Part shown: one piece after another, positions 44,065 through 54,037 of the stretch
How the letters are laid out: every line of letters begins with the position of its first letter
Position numbering within the stretch: position 1 is the first letter of the stretch
Assembly (NCBI GenBank): GCA_023409735.1
Contig: JAEYRB010000063.1
Location: 124,001 to 188,000 of the forward strand
DNA: 64,000 nucleotides
Direction of reading: 5' to 3'
Origin: Bacillota bacterium
GTDB lineage: Bacteria > Bacillota > Clostridia > Acetivibrionales > DTU013
The notes under the pieces: model-generated
Told to the model about the DNA's origin: nothing
Database searches by the model: none
The model's input: only the letters and a program-made list of their open reading frames with translations
Position numbers and translations under genes: made by a program

Positions 44065-45699
44065 ATGGCAAAAGATATTAAATTCGGAGAAGACGCTAGG
44101 CGCGCTCTTGAGAGCGGTGTAAACCAGTTAGCCGATGCAGTCAAAATTACACTTGGACCTAAGGGTAGAAACGTTGTTCTTGATAAGAAATTCGGATCTC
44201 CTCTTATAACAAATGATGGTGTTACAATTGCTAAGGAAATTGAACTTGAAGACAGATTTGAAAATATGGGAGCTCAGCTTGTAAAAGAGGTTGCTACTAA
44301 GACAAATGATGTAGCAGGTGATGGTACAACAACCGCAACTCTGCTCGCACAGGCAATAATAAGAGAAGGACTCAAAAATCTCGCTGCAGGCGCAAACCCG
44401 ATGATACTTAAGAAGGGTATTGCAAAGGCTGTAGATACTGCTGTTACTGCGATTAAGGACGGAAGCAGGAAGATTAACGGCAAGGAAGATATTGCAAGAG
44501 TTGCTGCTATATCTGCAAACGATGAAGAAATTGGCTCATTGATAGCAGACGCTATGGAAAAGGTTTCAAACGACGGTGTTATAACTGTTGAAGAATCAAA
44601 AACCATGGGAACAAATCTTGAGGTTGTTGAAGGTATGCAGTTTGACAGAGGCTATGTATCTGCATACATGGTAACTGATACAGAAAAGATGGAAGCTGTT
44701 ATGGATGATGCATACATCCTTATAACTGACAAAAAGATAAGCAACATACAAGACCTGCTGCCTCTGCTTGAGCAGATCGTTCAGTCAGGCAAGAAGCTTG
44801 TTATAATCGCTGAGGATGTTGAGGGTGAAGCTCTTACAACTCTTATCGTAAATAAGCTTCGCGGAACCTTCAATTGTGTTGCTGTTAAGGCACCGGGCTT
44901 TGGCGACAGAAGGAAGGAAATGCTTAAGGATATAGCAATTCTTACAGGCGGACAGGTAATCTCCGAGGAGTTGGGACTTGATCTTAAGGAAACTAAGATT
45001 GAGCAGCTTGGTAGGGCAAGACAGATCAAGGTTCAGAAGGAAAATACAGTTATAGTTGATGGTGCAGGACAGCAGGAAGAAATTAAAAAGAGAATTACTG
45101 CTATCAAGGCACAGATTGAGGAAACTACCTCAGACTTTGATAAGGAAAAGCTTCAGGAAAGACTTGCAAAACTGTCAGGCGGCGTAGCTGTTATTCAGGT
45201 AGGTGCTGCAACTGAAACAGAAATGAAGGAAAAGAAGCTTCGTATAGAGGATGCTCTTGCAGCTACAAAGGCAGCTGTTGAAGAGGGTATAGTAGCAGGC
45301 GGCGGTACCGCACTTGTAAATGCTATTCCGGCTGTTGCAAAGCTGTTGACTTCAACTCATGGCGATGAAAAGACAGGTGTACAGATCATTGTTAAGGCTC
45401 TCGAGGAGCCTGTAAGACAGATTGCAGCAAATGCAGGCTTAGAAGGCTCTGTTATTGTTGACAAGATCAAGAACAGTAATCAGGGAATCGGCTTTGATTG
45501 CCTGAAGGAAGAGTATCTTGACATGATAGCTGCCGGAATAGTTGATCCTGCCAAGGTTACAAGGTCAGCTCTGCAGAATGCAGCTTCAGTTGCAGCTATG
45601 GTACTTACGACTGAGAGCGTTGTTGCCGATAAGCCTGAAAAAGAGGCTGCAATGCCTGCAGGTGGCGGAATGCCGGGCGGAATGGGCGGAATGTACTAA
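44065..45699 (+). CDS. groEL: Chaperonin GroEL
   Basis: A 544-residue 60-kDa chaperonin with the ATP-binding TLGPKGRNV and VAGDGTTTATLLAQAI motifs and the C-terminal Gly-Gly-Met tail (GGGMPGGMGGMY). Length and motifs are fully normal. AAGGAGG precedes the ATG. It forms the operon with groES and ends at a strong terminator. Confidence 0.98.
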   Translation: MAKDIKFGEDARRALESGVNQLADAVKITLGPKGRNVVLDKKFGSPLITNDGVTIAKEIELEDRFENMGAQLVKEVATKTNDVAGDGTTTATLLAQAIIREGLKNLAAGANPMILKKGIAKAVDTAVTAIKDGSRKINGKEDIARVAAISANDEEIGSLIADAMEKVSNDGVITVEESKTMGTNLEVVEGMQFDRGYVSAYMVTDTEKMEAVMDDAYILITDKKISNIQDLLPLLEQIVQSGKKLVIIAEDVEGEALTTLIVNKLRGTFNCVAVKAPGFGDRRKEMLKDIAILTGGQVISEELGLDLKETKIEQLGRARQIKVQKENTVIVDGAGQQEEIKKRITAIKAQIEETTSDFDKEKLQERLAKLSGGVAVIQVGAATETEMKEKKLRIEDALAATKAAVEEGIVAGGGTALVNAIPAVAKLLTSTHGDEKTGVQIIVKALEEPVRQIAANAGLEGSVIVDKIKNSNQGIGFDCLKEEYLDMIAAGIVDPAKVTRSALQNAASVAAMVLTTESVVADKPEKEAAMPAGGGMPGGMGGMY

Positions 45700-45736
45700 G
45701 CCGTTTAGTTAGCAAATGTTAATATAAAGTATATAA

Positions 45737-45766
45737 AAGGTCTGCCTTTTTAGCAGACCTTTTTAC
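45737..45766 (+). terminator. Terminator of groESL
   Basis: AAAGGTCTGC pairs with GCAGACCTTT across a T-rich loop, followed by TTTACTTATT after the extra Ts of the arm. Confidence 0.92.
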
Positions 45767-45932
45767 TTATTACGTTGCCATTTTTATTTTCATATGTAAT
45801 ATTACATTGATGCTGTTCATAAAAGTGTTACAAGTATTATGCAGTGCAGATATTGTTTATCTGACTGAAATATGATAAAATTCAGCATATGCGGACATGT
45901 TATTGTTGTGAAAATTTATTGGAGGACTTATA

Positions 45933-46445
45933 ATGGATACTTTTATAGAGAAAATTGTTACAAAGAAAAAAGGGCCTGTTGATTATTTTATAACATTTGG
46001 ACTGATACTGGCAGCAGTAATTCTTACTATGCTTTCTTTTTCTATTCAGATACTGCAGCAGCTTGGCATTTCACTCCTGATTGCTGCTGCCATTATATAT
46101 CTTGTATACCGCCTGATCAATGCTCGTAATATTGAATATGAATATATCGTCACAAATGGAGATCTTGACATTGATAAAATTATTTCCAGGCGTAAGAGAA
46201 AGAGAATTTTCAGTGCAAGCTGCAAGGAGTTTGAGATACTTGCCAAGGTCAGCAGCAATAGCTTCAGCCAGTCTGTGCAAAGTATAAAGAACAGGATAGA
46301 TGCCACAAGTAATATTAATTCGCCTGACGCATATTTTGCTACGCTTGCTTATAAAGGCGAAAAGACAGTTGTAATTTTCGAACCTGACGAAAGAATGCTT
46401 AACAACTTTAAAATATTTATTCCAAGAAAAATGTTTTTAAATTAA
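45933..46445 (+). CDS. Small membrane protein, DUF6106-like
   Basis: A 170-residue protein with two adjacent membrane segments (about 17-37 and 41-62) followed by a cytoplasmic domain. The basic stretch SRRKRKRIFSASCKEFEILAKV and the end AYKGEKTVVIFEPDERMLNNFK look like a DUF6106-type protein, though I cannot check. The two helices form a hairpin, placing both ends on the same side. GGAGG ends 7 bases before the ATG. It is flanked by terminators, so it is monocistronic. Function unknown. Confidence 0.65.
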   Translation: MDTFIEKIVTKKKGPVDYFITFGLILAAVILTMLSFSIQILQQLGISLLIAAAIIYLVYRLINARNIEYEYIVTNGDLDIDKIISRRKRKRIFSASCKEFEILAKVSSNSFSQSVQSIKNRIDATSNINSPDAYFATLAYKGEKTVVIFEPDERMLNNFKIFIPRKMFLN

Positions 46446-46459
46446 AATTTAGTATAAAT

Positions 46460-46492
46460 AATGCCTTCATTCTATGACAGGATGAAGGCATT
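46460..46492. terminator. Hairpin after the small membrane protein
   Basis: AATGCCTTCAT pairs perfectly with ATGAAGGCATT across 11 bases. There is no T-run after it. A second hairpin, CCTCGT/ACGAGG at 46531-46546, is followed by AATTTTT and looks like the true terminator. Confidence 0.6.
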
Positions 46493-46530
46493 GGTATAAT
46501 GAGGCTTAGTAAAAGTGATATTTACTGCCA

Positions 46531-46553
46531 CCTCGTTGAGACGAGGAATTTTT
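46531..46553 (+). terminator. Probable rho-independent terminator
   Basis: CCTCGT, a TGAG tetraloop and ACGAGG, then AATTTTT. A further small hairpin, CCAGGC/GCCTGG, lies at 46621-46642 ahead of the next gene. Confidence 0.7.
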
Positions 46554-46681
46554 ACCAGAAAATTTTCTTTGACGCTGTATTAAAATATAGGGAACATTAC
46601 ATATGCCTTTAGGTCTAAAACCAGGCTTTTATAATCTGCCTGGGCTGTATATTCTGTTTCCATAAAAATCAGGTGGTGCAT

Positions 46682-48418
46682 TTGAAAAAGACATTAACAA
46701 TTCTAATGCTGATAGTGGTTGCCATAACTGCATGTGCAGGCGTTGCCTATGTCGCATACAGGTTATTTTTTATGCCGAACAATACTGTTGTACCCGCCTT
46801 TCCTGACAATGGCACAAACATAATAGTTGAGGGAGAATTGGTGTTTACAAGTGAGAATTTAATTTCTGACGGCAGAATACTTCTTCCGCTTGAAGTGGTA
46901 AAGGAGCATATTGACAAAAACATAGATTGGGACGAGCAGGTACATAAGCTTACAATAACAACGAGGGATAGAGTTATACGTATGAAGACCGGAAGCTTAG
47001 AAGCTTATGTAAATAACGAGCCTGTAACGCTTAATATACCGGCCCAGGAGACAGATGGAACTGTATATGTGCCAATTGAATTTTTAAGCAGCTATTATGG
47101 TATAAGTATCAAGTATATAGAAGCAAATAAAGCTGTAATTATTGATTTTCTTGATAATATCCGGCAATATGCAAGTCTTATCAAGGGGGGCGCTGTCATA
47201 AGGACGGGCAGCTCAATATTTAATCCTATCTTAAGAAAATATGATAAGAAGATAATTGAAGATGTTAAACTAAGAGTATACGAGGAATATGAAAAGTGGT
47301 ACAAGGTAAGAACAGAGGATGGGATCATTGGTTATATTGAGAAGAAGTATGTTAAGGTAACGTTAGCACAGTCTGATACTGATTTAAGCAGGGAACCCGC
47401 AGAGGATGTATGGAAGCCTGAGAACGGCAGGATATGTATGGTATGGGATTATGCATATAAGGTAAAAAATGATCTGGAAAGCAGACAGACCATAGAAGGA
47501 CTTGATATAATATCTCCGACATGGTTTCAGGTGGTTGGCAAAGACGGCGAGGTAAAGAATTTCGCCGATAGTAAATATGTAAAGTGGGCACATGGACTCG
47601 GTTACAAGGTTTGGGCATTACTTAGCAACAGCTTTGATAATTCGTCACAGACCAGTGAATTCTTAAACAATGCAGACTCAAGGGATAATGCGATAAAGCA
47701 GGTACTGGCATTTGCATCGCTCTATGAGCTTGATGGTATAAACATAGATTTTGAAAACATCAAGACAAGTGATAAGGATGTGTTAACACAGTTTGTAAGG
47801 GAAATGGCACCCTTGCTTCGTCAACAGGGGCTGGTTGTTTCTATAGATGTAAATATGCTGGGCTGCTATGACAGAAAAGCTTTAGGCGAGGCTGTGGATT
47901 ATGTTGTGTTAATGGCTTATGACCAGCATTGGAGTGGCGGCAGTGTAGCAGGCTCGGTTTCACAGCTTAGCTGGACGGACCGAATCGTGCAGATATACCT
48001 TAAGGATGTTCCTGCTGAGAAGCTAATACTTGGAATGCCATTTTACACCAGACTGTGGATAGAAACAGAAAAAGACGGCTCTATAGAGCTGACCAGCAAG
48101 GCACTTTCAATGGATGGTATAGAAAAGCTCCTGAAGGAAAACAACGCGCAGAAGGTATGGGATAACAAGAGCGGACAGTTTTATAGTGAATTTGAGAAGG
48201 AAGGTTCAGTATACAGGGTTTGGCTGGAGGATTCAAATTCATTGAATCTTAGGACATCCATTGCGCATAAGTATGAATTAGCGGGTGCTGCTGCCTGGAG
48301 ACTTGATTTTGAGTTCCCTGATGTATGGAATGTGATAAACCATAATCTTAAGGTAGTAGGAGACTACGAAGAATGGACAAAGCTAAATGAGGAAACAATG
48401 TATACATATTCTGAGTAG
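46682..48418 (+). CDS. GH18 hydrolase with StalkD-like and SH3-like domains, YaaH/SleL type
   Basis: About 578 residues. An N-terminal membrane anchor or signal segment (about 2-28) is followed by a copper amine oxidase-like domain (about 50-155), an SH3-like domain (about 165-225) and a GH18 barrel (about 248-565). The catalytic motif is DGINIDFEN, with Glu358 as acid. The family includes spore cortex N-acetylglucosaminidases and other peptidoglycan or chitin hydrolases. The TTG at 46682 (MKKTLTIL) is the likely start, spaced correctly from AGGTGG; upstream GTGs overlap that site. The protein is probably secreted or membrane-held. Its role in sporulation is inferred from similar domain layouts only. 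Confidence 0.82.
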   Translation: MKKTLTILMLIVVAITACAGVAYVAYRLFFMPNNTVVPAFPDNGTNIIVEGELVFTSENLISDGRILLPLEVVKEHIDKNIDWDEQVHKLTITTRDRVIRMKTGSLEAYVNNEPVTLNIPAQETDGTVYVPIEFLSSYYGISIKYIEANKAVIIDFLDNIRQYASLIKGGAVIRTGSSIFNPILRKYDKKIIEDVKLRVYEEYEKWYKVRTEDGIIGYIEKKYVKVTLAQSDTDLSREPAEDVWKPENGRICMVWDYAYKVKNDLESRQTIEGLDIISPTWFQVVGKDGEVKNFADSKYVKWAHGLGYKVWALLSNSFDNSSQTSEFLNNADSRDNAIKQVLAFASLYELDGINIDFENIKTSDKDVLTQFVREMAPLLRQQGLVVSIDVNMLGCYDRKALGEAVDYVVLMAYDQHWSGGSVAGSVSQLSWTDRIVQIYLKDVPAEKLILGMPFYTRLWIETEKDGSIELTSKALSMDGIEKLLKENNAQKVWDNKSGQFYSEFEKEGSVYRVWLEDSNSLNLRTSIAHKYELAGAAAWRLDFEFPDVWNVINHNLKVVGDYEEWTKLNEETMYTYSE

Positions 48419-48419
48419 C

Positions 48420-48478
48420 GATGCCATCTTTATGAAGCTTATTTCTATTTTAATTACATAAAATGAAATAATGGCATC
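48420..48478. terminator. Long hairpin between GH18 gene and mgtC-like gene
   Basis: GATGCCAT at 48420 pairs with ATGGCATC at 48471, and inside it ATTTC.ATTTTA pairs with TAAAATGAAAT. It starts two bases after the stop codon of the GH18 gene. No T-run follows, so termination is not certain. Confidence 0.5.
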
Positions 48479-48497
48479 TATTGAGAGGATTGATTGA

Positions 48498-49160
48498 ATG
48501 GAGTATATTATAGAAACAGTATTCAGGCTTGTGCTTGCGACTGTCCTTGGGGGAGTTATAGGCTACGAACGAGAGAATACAAATAGGCCTGCCGGCTTCA
48601 GAACACATATTCTTGTCTGTCTCGGGTCTGCTTTGGTAATGGTTACGTCTGAGTTTATCTTCAATAAATATTACACACTGACAAACATGGACCCTGCAAG
48701 GCTTGGAGCGCAGGTAATAAGCGGTATTGGCTTTCTGGGAGCAGGAACAATCATCAGGGATGGCTTTAATGTAAAGGGACTTACAACAGCAGCAAGTCTT
48801 TGGGCTGTATCCTGTGTGGGAATTGCCGCAGGTATAGGCTTTTATGGCGGTGCGATAACTGCAACTATAATTATTATAATTACATTAATTGTGTTAAAGA
48901 AGCTGGAAAAGCACTTCAGAAGGAAAAATAGATATATTACGATTACTGTAGAGACGGAGGGCGGGTCCGGCAGGATAGCAATGATAAGCGGCATAATGGA
49001 AAAGTACGACATTGATGTAAAGGATATTCAATTATTTCGCGATGACAGCAACCACATGCTTGTAAAGACAGTAATCAAGCTTCCTGCAAACAGGGATCAT
49101 ATGCCTGTAATTTATGATCTGCAGTCTCTCGAGGGCATACGGAAGGTATATGAAGAGTAG
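48498..49160 (+). CDS. MgtC/SapB family membrane protein
   Basis: A 220-residue protein with four or five membrane segments and the family motifs GGVIGYERE, RPAGFRTHILVCLGSAL and GIGFLGAGTII followed by VKGLTTAASLWAV. A cytoplasmic ACT-like domain (about 145-220) follows. Members influence magnesium homeostasis or ATP synthase in pathogens; here the role is unknown. AGAGGA precedes the ATG. Confidence 0.88.
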   Translation: MEYIIETVFRLVLATVLGGVIGYERENTNRPAGFRTHILVCLGSALVMVTSEFIFNKYYTLTNMDPARLGAQVISGIGFLGAGTIIRDGFNVKGLTTAASLWAVSCVGIAAGIGFYGGAITATIIIIITLIVLKKLEKHFRRKNRYITITVETEGGSGRIAMISGIMEKYDIDVKDIQLFRDDSNHMLVKTVIKLPANRDHMPVIYDLQSLEGIRKVYEE

Positions 49161-49273
49161 TATAATAATTATATGGAGCCATTTTTGGTACATATGTGAT
49201 ACTGATGCATAGGCCGTTACCCCTATATCTTTGAAATAAAGCAGCGCTAATTAGTTTTAATACAGCTAGGAAG

Positions 49274-49300
49274 CTTTCTTACTGATGTGTTGTAAGAAAG
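49274..49300. terminator. Hairpin after mgtC-like gene
   Basis: CTTTCTTAC pairs perfectly with GTAAGAAAG across 9 bases. No T-run follows; an imperfect hairpin AAATAGG..CCTATTT near 49327-49361 lies between it and the ATPase gene. Confidence 0.5.
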
Positions 49301-49383
49301 GTCTATTCAACACTCCACTTGAATAAAAATAGGACATATACGTTTATAATGTGCCCTATTTACATCAAAGGGAGTGTTTTATT

Positions 49384-52104
49384 GTGAAGACGCAAAGCAT
49401 TGAAAAAAATACAGACAAAGCCTATATGGCTAATATGGGACTCAGTGAAAGAGAAGCAAAAAGAAAGCTTCTTGAGCATGGGCCGAATGTTCTATTGGGA
49501 AAAAAGAAAATATCTGTATTTAAGATGTTGGTAAGCCAGTTCACAGATGTTATGGTCTTAGTCTTAATCGCTTCAACAATTATTTCAGCTTTTATGGGCG
49601 ATATAACAGAAGCCATTACGATCATTGCTATTGTGGTGTTAAATGCAATACTTGGTTTTGTACAGGAGTTTCGCACTGAAAAGACACTGGACGCGCTTAA
49701 AAATCTTGCAGCTCCTGAGGCAAAGGTGTTAAGAGGCGGAAAGCAGTTGAGTATTCCTGCACATGAGGTAGTGCCGGACGATATTATTATACTTGAAGCC
49801 GGTGACAGAGTGCCTGCTGATGCAGTCATGTTGGAGAGTGTGAGCCTTCAGGCAGATGAATCGCTGCTAACCGGAGAATCTGTGCCCGTTGAAAAATATC
49901 CGGTCTCCAAGGACACCCTTCAATCCTGTAGCGACAGGAAATACATTGTGTATATGGGAACGGTAATAACAGGTGGCAGAGGACGTGCGCTTGTTCGAGC
50001 TACAGGGATGAATACTGAAATGGGAGGAATTGCAGATCTTATTCAAAATATCGAGGAGGATGCAACACCTCTTCAGAAAAGACTTGATAAGCTTGGAAAG
50101 ATAATTGTCGCAGGATGCCTTATCATATGCGCCATAGTTACATTAACCGGAATACTGCGTGGGGAGGATGCGTTCGACATGCTTCTCTCAGGCATAAGCC
50201 TCGCTGTAGCAGCTGTACCTGAAGGGCTGCCTGCACTTGTGACGATCTCGCTGGCACTGGGAGTTCAGAGAATGCTTAGGAGGAATGCACTTATAAGAAG
50301 GCTGCCGGCAGTTGAGACCTTGGGCTGTGCAGGTGTAGTTTGCTCTGACAAGACAGGTACGCTGACTCAGAATAAAATGACTGTAAGGACGATCTACACA
50401 GGTGGCAGAATTGTTGAGCTAAGAGAAAACGAGGAAGAACAGCCATTCCATTCAGAAGGCAGAAGCATTTCAATAATGAGTGATCCTTCACTTAAGCTTG
50501 CTCTTGAAATTGCTGCTCTCAGTAATAATGCTCAATTGGTTGAGGAAAAGGAATCCTCAAAAAATGGTATCGTGAGACATATAAAGCGTACTGCCTCTGA
50601 TTTTAATTTTACCGGAGATCCAACAGAGGGTGCTCTGCTTGTGGCTGCAGCTCGAGCCGGACTCACTAATGAAAGACTTGCTAATACTTATTCAAGGGTA
50701 GATGAAATACCATTTGATTCTGAACGAAAATGCATGTCTGTTGTTTGTGAAAATGGCAAGGGAGAGCTTTTAGTATTTACAAAGGGCGCTCCAGACGTAC
50801 TGCTGAAAAAGTGTGTAAGCACCTATGACTCAAGGGCAGTAATGCCTTTAACCAGTCAAACAAAAGCAAGAATAATCAGAGTTAATGATATGATGGCTGG
50901 GGAAGCCTTAAGAGTTATAGCGGTAGCATTCAAAAAGCTTGGAACAAATGCATACAATAAAGATAAGCTGGAGGAGGAGCTAGTTTTTGCAGGACTTATA
51001 GGAATGATCGATCCACCTAGAAAAGAAGCAGCTGATGCAGTTTCTAAATGCAGAATGGCAGGAATCAAGCCTGTAATGATCACAGGAGATCATAAGCTTA
51101 CCGCAGTTGCAATTGCCAGAGAACTGGACATATACAGAGATGGGGAAAGGGTGATGACCGGCTCCGAGCTGGACAGCATCAATGAAGCTGAGCTTGATTC
51201 AATAGCAGAGGAGGTCAGTGTCTATGCAAGGGTTTCACCAAAGCATAAGCTGATGATCGTACGGTCTCTTAAAAAGAAAGGCCACATAGTCGCGATGACA
51301 GGTGATGGTGTAAATGACGCACCTGCTGTGAAAGAAGCAGATATTGGAGTTGCAATGGGACAGACAGGGACAGATGTAACGAAGGAAGCCTCCTCAATGG
51401 TGCTTCTTGATGACAATTTTGCCACTATTATTGCTGCTATAGAAGAAGGAAGAGTTATATATAACAATATCCGTAAATTCATCAGATATATGCTTGCATG
51501 TAATATCGGAGAGGTACTCACCATGTTTATCGGCATGCTTGTTGGATTGCCGATACCACTGCTCCCAATACAGATATTATGGGTGAATCTTGTTACAGAT
51601 GGCCTTCCTGCAATAGCTCTGGGCTTTGACCCAGCAGAGAAGGATGTTATGAAAAGACCTTCTAGGAAACCTGATGAGGGAATATTCTCAAATGGACTTG
51701 GCTTCATTATTCCTTTCAGGGGAGTTTTAATAGGAGCTACCACTTTAGCTGTGTATATATCTCTGCTGCAAATGCATGGAAGTCTTGCAGAAGCAAGGAC
51801 AGCGGCTTTTGTTACACTGGTTTTGACGCAGCTTATTCATGTGTTTGAATGTAAGTCCGAAACAAAGAGCCTATTTCAAATACCGATATTTAACAATATA
51901 TACCTGGTACTGGCTGTGCTCTGCTCTCTTGCTATGATATTAGGAGTAGTTTACATACCTCCACTGCAGATAATATTCAAAACTGTTCCTCTTGATTTCA
52001 GCGCATGGATGATCACCGGTGGATTATCATTTCTTGTTCCTATTCTGGCCGGCTTTTTCCCTGTACATTTGCGTGTGCATAAGAGAAGAACAGTACATAG
52101 TTAA
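49384..52104 (+). CDS. Calcium-transporting P-type ATPase, SERCA/PMCA-like
   Basis: A 906-residue P2A-type ATPase. The phosphorylation motif CSDKTGTLTQNKM, the A-domain motif SLLTGESVPVEK and TGDGVNDAPAVKEADIG are intact. The TM4 motif AAVPEGLPALV and TM6 motif NLVTDGLPAIALG carry calcium-site residues of type IIA pumps. About ten membrane segments are seen. It exports calcium from the cytoplasm; manganese use cannot be excluded. The GTG at 49384 is the likely start, with AAAGGGAG ending 9 bases upstream. The gene follows the MgtC-like gene, but a hairpin separates them. Confidence 0.92.
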   Translation: MKTQSIEKNTDKAYMANMGLSEREAKRKLLEHGPNVLLGKKKISVFKMLVSQFTDVMVLVLIASTIISAFMGDITEAITIIAIVVLNAILGFVQEFRTEKTLDALKNLAAPEAKVLRGGKQLSIPAHEVVPDDIIILEAGDRVPADAVMLESVSLQADESLLTGESVPVEKYPVSKDTLQSCSDRKYIVYMGTVITGGRGRALVRATGMNTEMGGIADLIQNIEEDATPLQKRLDKLGKIIVAGCLIICAIVTLTGILRGEDAFDMLLSGISLAVAAVPEGLPALVTISLALGVQRMLRRNALIRRLPAVETLGCAGVVCSDKTGTLTQNKMTVRTIYTGGRIVELRENEEEQPFHSEGRSISIMSDPSLKLALEIAALSNNAQLVEEKESSKNGIVRHIKRTASDFNFTGDPTEGALLVAAARAGLTNERLANTYSRVDEIPFDSERKCMSVVCENGKGELLVFTKGAPDVLLKKCVSTYDSRAVMPLTSQTKARIIRVNDMMAGEALRVIAVAFKKLGTNAYNKDKLEEELVFAGLIGMIDPPRKEAADAVSKCRMAGIKPVMITGDHKLTAVAIARELDIYRDGERVMTGSELDSINEAELDSIAEEVSVYARVSPKHKLMIVRSLKKKGHIVAMTGDGVNDAPAVKEADIGVAMGQTGTDVTKEASSMVLLDDNFATIIAAIEEGRVIYNNIRKFIRYMLACNIGEVLTMFIGMLVGLPIPLLPIQILWVNLVTDGLPAIALGFDPAEKDVMKRPSRKPDEGIFSNGLGFIIPFRGVLIGATTLAVYISLLQMHGSLAEARTAAFVTLVLTQLIHVFECKSETKSLFQIPIFNNIYLVLAVLCSLAMILGVVYIPPLQIIFKTVPLDFSAWMITGGLSFLVPILAGFFPVHLRVHKRRTVHS

Positions 52105-52201
52105 AACTCTGATATAAGATAAGCTAACAAATTTAATACATCGTAAATGGCTGTCTGTAATTTTATGTGGTTTTCAACAATAATAGCCGAAAAATGCAAA
52201 A

Positions 52202-52251
52202 AGAAAAGTGGTTTTCTAAACAACTCTATGTTGGAAAACAACTTTTCTTTT
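52202..52251. terminator. Hairpin terminator after the ATPase
   Basis: AGAAAAGTGGTTTTC and GAAAACAACTTTTCT pair with one mismatch, with CAAC/GTTG inside around TCTAT, followed by TTTTCT. It can act in both directions, between the convergent ATPase and GNAT genes. Confidence 0.75.
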
Positions 52252-52356
52252 CTGTGAGAAAAACATTTTTAATGCAATCTCATGTGGGCTTAAGTTGGAT
52301 GTATCCCAAAAACTGTGAGTCTTTCTCTGGAAATACCATGGATTCGTTGAGATTAA

Positions 52357-53409
52357 TTATTTTTGCTTGTTAATCAGGCTTAATAATTTCTGCCATTCTC
52401 TCCTGCCTTCAAAGGCTTTGAAGGCATCAACATAAGGCAGATACTCAACAAACCACATCTGCTCTGTTTCAATTAGTTTCATAATGTTCTCAATAGCTTC
52501 CTCCATTCTTGATGCCTTTGCCCAACACTCTGCTGACTGCCAGAAGTAATAAGGCTGTATCTTATTCATTTCAGTATAATAAGTCGCCCACTCACACCAT
52601 TGTTCTTTACTTAAGTCAGTATCGTTTTCAATTGGCGGGAAAGGGGTAAAGGAGCTGTATTTTTTTATCAATTTAAACCCGACCTTCTCAGCAATCTTTA
52701 TTGAACCAATATTAGTATCAACACAATGCCAGCCTATTTTATTAATTCCTTTGGAAATACAGGAACATACTGCAGCGGCCGCTACAATAGACCCTAATCC
52801 TCTCTTCTTGTAGTCATTTTCTGTTTTAACTCCGATTTCAATTTTGTCATCTACAATGCAATCAACCAGACTCATACTTACAATTTTATTGTCTAATCTT
52901 ATATATGCTCCAAGGCTATAATCCTTAAATGTACTAATGTCCGCCAATTTAATCCAATCTTTAATTTTATCACTATTTTCAAAATATAAATTATTCAAAT
53001 TATCAACGTTTACATATTCTAAAGTATACTGACTATCTAAGCTTCTTTTGTAATCAACAAATTTAAGTTCGTCTAATTCATAATATCTTCTTACATACTT
53101 TCTCAAAGCTATGTTACTATGAATTTCAGATATTCTCTTTTCCCACTCTTCGTCATCACATGTTACCTGGTCAAAGAAATCAAGCTTTTCCTTTATCGCT
53201 ATATTAAAAAGCTTATTATTTGCCCTTCCGGCGACTACCTTACACTCTGATGTTATAATAAGAGCAGATAAAGGCTCTTCTAAATCATCAACAAAAATTT
53301 CCCCTTGTAAAGTGCCACTAATTAAAGCTTTTATAGATAGTTCATGGTTGCTATTCTTTACTAGCCCTTCTGCCTTATAAAAATCGCTTTTTTGTAATTC
53401 ATAAATCAT
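52357..53409 (-). CDS. GNAT-family acetyltransferase (ZmaR-like)
   Basis: A 350-residue protein. The middle part (about 165-265) is a GNAT domain, with acetyl-CoA motif region VKTENDYKKRGLGSIVAAAA and following IGWHCVDTNIGSIKIAEKVGF. The layout, with an N-terminal domain of about 120 residues, resembles the GNAT_acetyltran/ZmaR family, which includes antibiotic self-resistance proteins. The C-terminal 70 residues look helical (YFWQSAECWAKASRMEEAIEN) and TPR-like. The acceptor is unknown. GGGGGCATAAATA precedes the ATG on the minus strand. It appears monocistronic. Confidence 0.75.
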   Translation of the reverse strand: MIYELQKSDFYKAEGLVKNSNHELSIKALISGTLQGEIFVDDLEEPLSALIITSECKVVAGRANNKLFNIAIKEKLDFFDQVTCDDEEWEKRISEIHSNIALRKYVRRYYELDELKFVDYKRSLDSQYTLEYVNVDNLNNLYFENSDKIKDWIKLADISTFKDYSLGAYIRLDNKIVSMSLVDCIVDDKIEIGVKTENDYKKRGLGSIVAAAAVCSCISKGINKIGWHCVDTNIGSIKIAEKVGFKLIKKYSSFTPFPPIENDTDLSKEQWCEWATYYTEMNKIQPYYFWQSAECWAKASRMEEAIENIMKLIETEQMWFVEYLPYVDAFKAFEGRREWQKLLSLINKQK

Positions 53410-53507
53410 ATTATTTATGCCCCCTTTGTTTTATTGATTTTTTAAATAGTTGATCCATCCCCAATTTATTAATTCCATACTGCCCTCCTATACTCAAAAT
53501 GTACACA

Positions 53508-53541
53508 AAAATCCCACAGAAAATAACCTCCTGTGGGATTT
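53508..53541 (-). terminator. Orphan minus-strand terminator
   Basis: AAATCCCACAG pairs perfectly with CTGTGGGATTT. On the minus strand it is followed by TTTTTGTG, a good terminator, yet no intact minus-strand gene lies to its right. A 13-codon start (MSIDISKFRGNFL) after AGAGG near 53750 hints at a decayed gene there. Confidence 0.6.
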
Positions 53542-53894
53542 ACTTTGACATAAAAAAAACATGATAACCTTACCATGCCATTAACAGATGTCTTATTAAA
53601 ATATCAGGCTGAGGGGTTAATTTTGGGGTGACAAACGGTACAATTAATAAATCATACAAAACTAAATTTTATATGATAAACGCCATTTGTCCATTATTTA
53701 GTTATAGAAAATTACCTCTAAACTTACTGATGTCTATGCTCATATTTCTTACCTCTACTTTCGCCTGCTGTAATAACTAGTGTATATTTTAATGGTTATA
53801 TTTGACATTGTCAACTTAAATCAGATAACATTGCATATCCCCTTGTGAATACCCACTCTTGAAATGCCCATAGAAAAACTATATAATGTTTATG

Positions 53895-53926
53895 CTAAAA
53901 AAGTCTTAAAACAAGGCTTTTTTAGT
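53895..53926. terminator. Hairpin upstream of the Gld-type operon
   Basis: CTAAAAAAG and CTTTTTTAG pair, with CTT/AAG inside, followed by TTTTAAT. The remaining 53410-54037 gap has no intact gene. Confidence 0.55.
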
Positions 53927-54037
53927 TTTAATAGATTGTGCTGATATTTTACAGAATGTTCACAATTTATTAAAATGTATCTCTCATAATTAAAACAGCT
54001 TATGTGTCAAATGACATTAATGGCAGGAGGGAAAGAA

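Noticed and set aside
48418..49384. Magnesium riboswitch (M-box) ahead of the MgtC-like or ATPase gene
   Set aside because: The hairpins there are simple and none shows the M-box core.
52167..52373. 68-codon plus-strand frame after the calcium ATPase
   Set aside because: It runs through a strong terminator hairpin and has no start signal.
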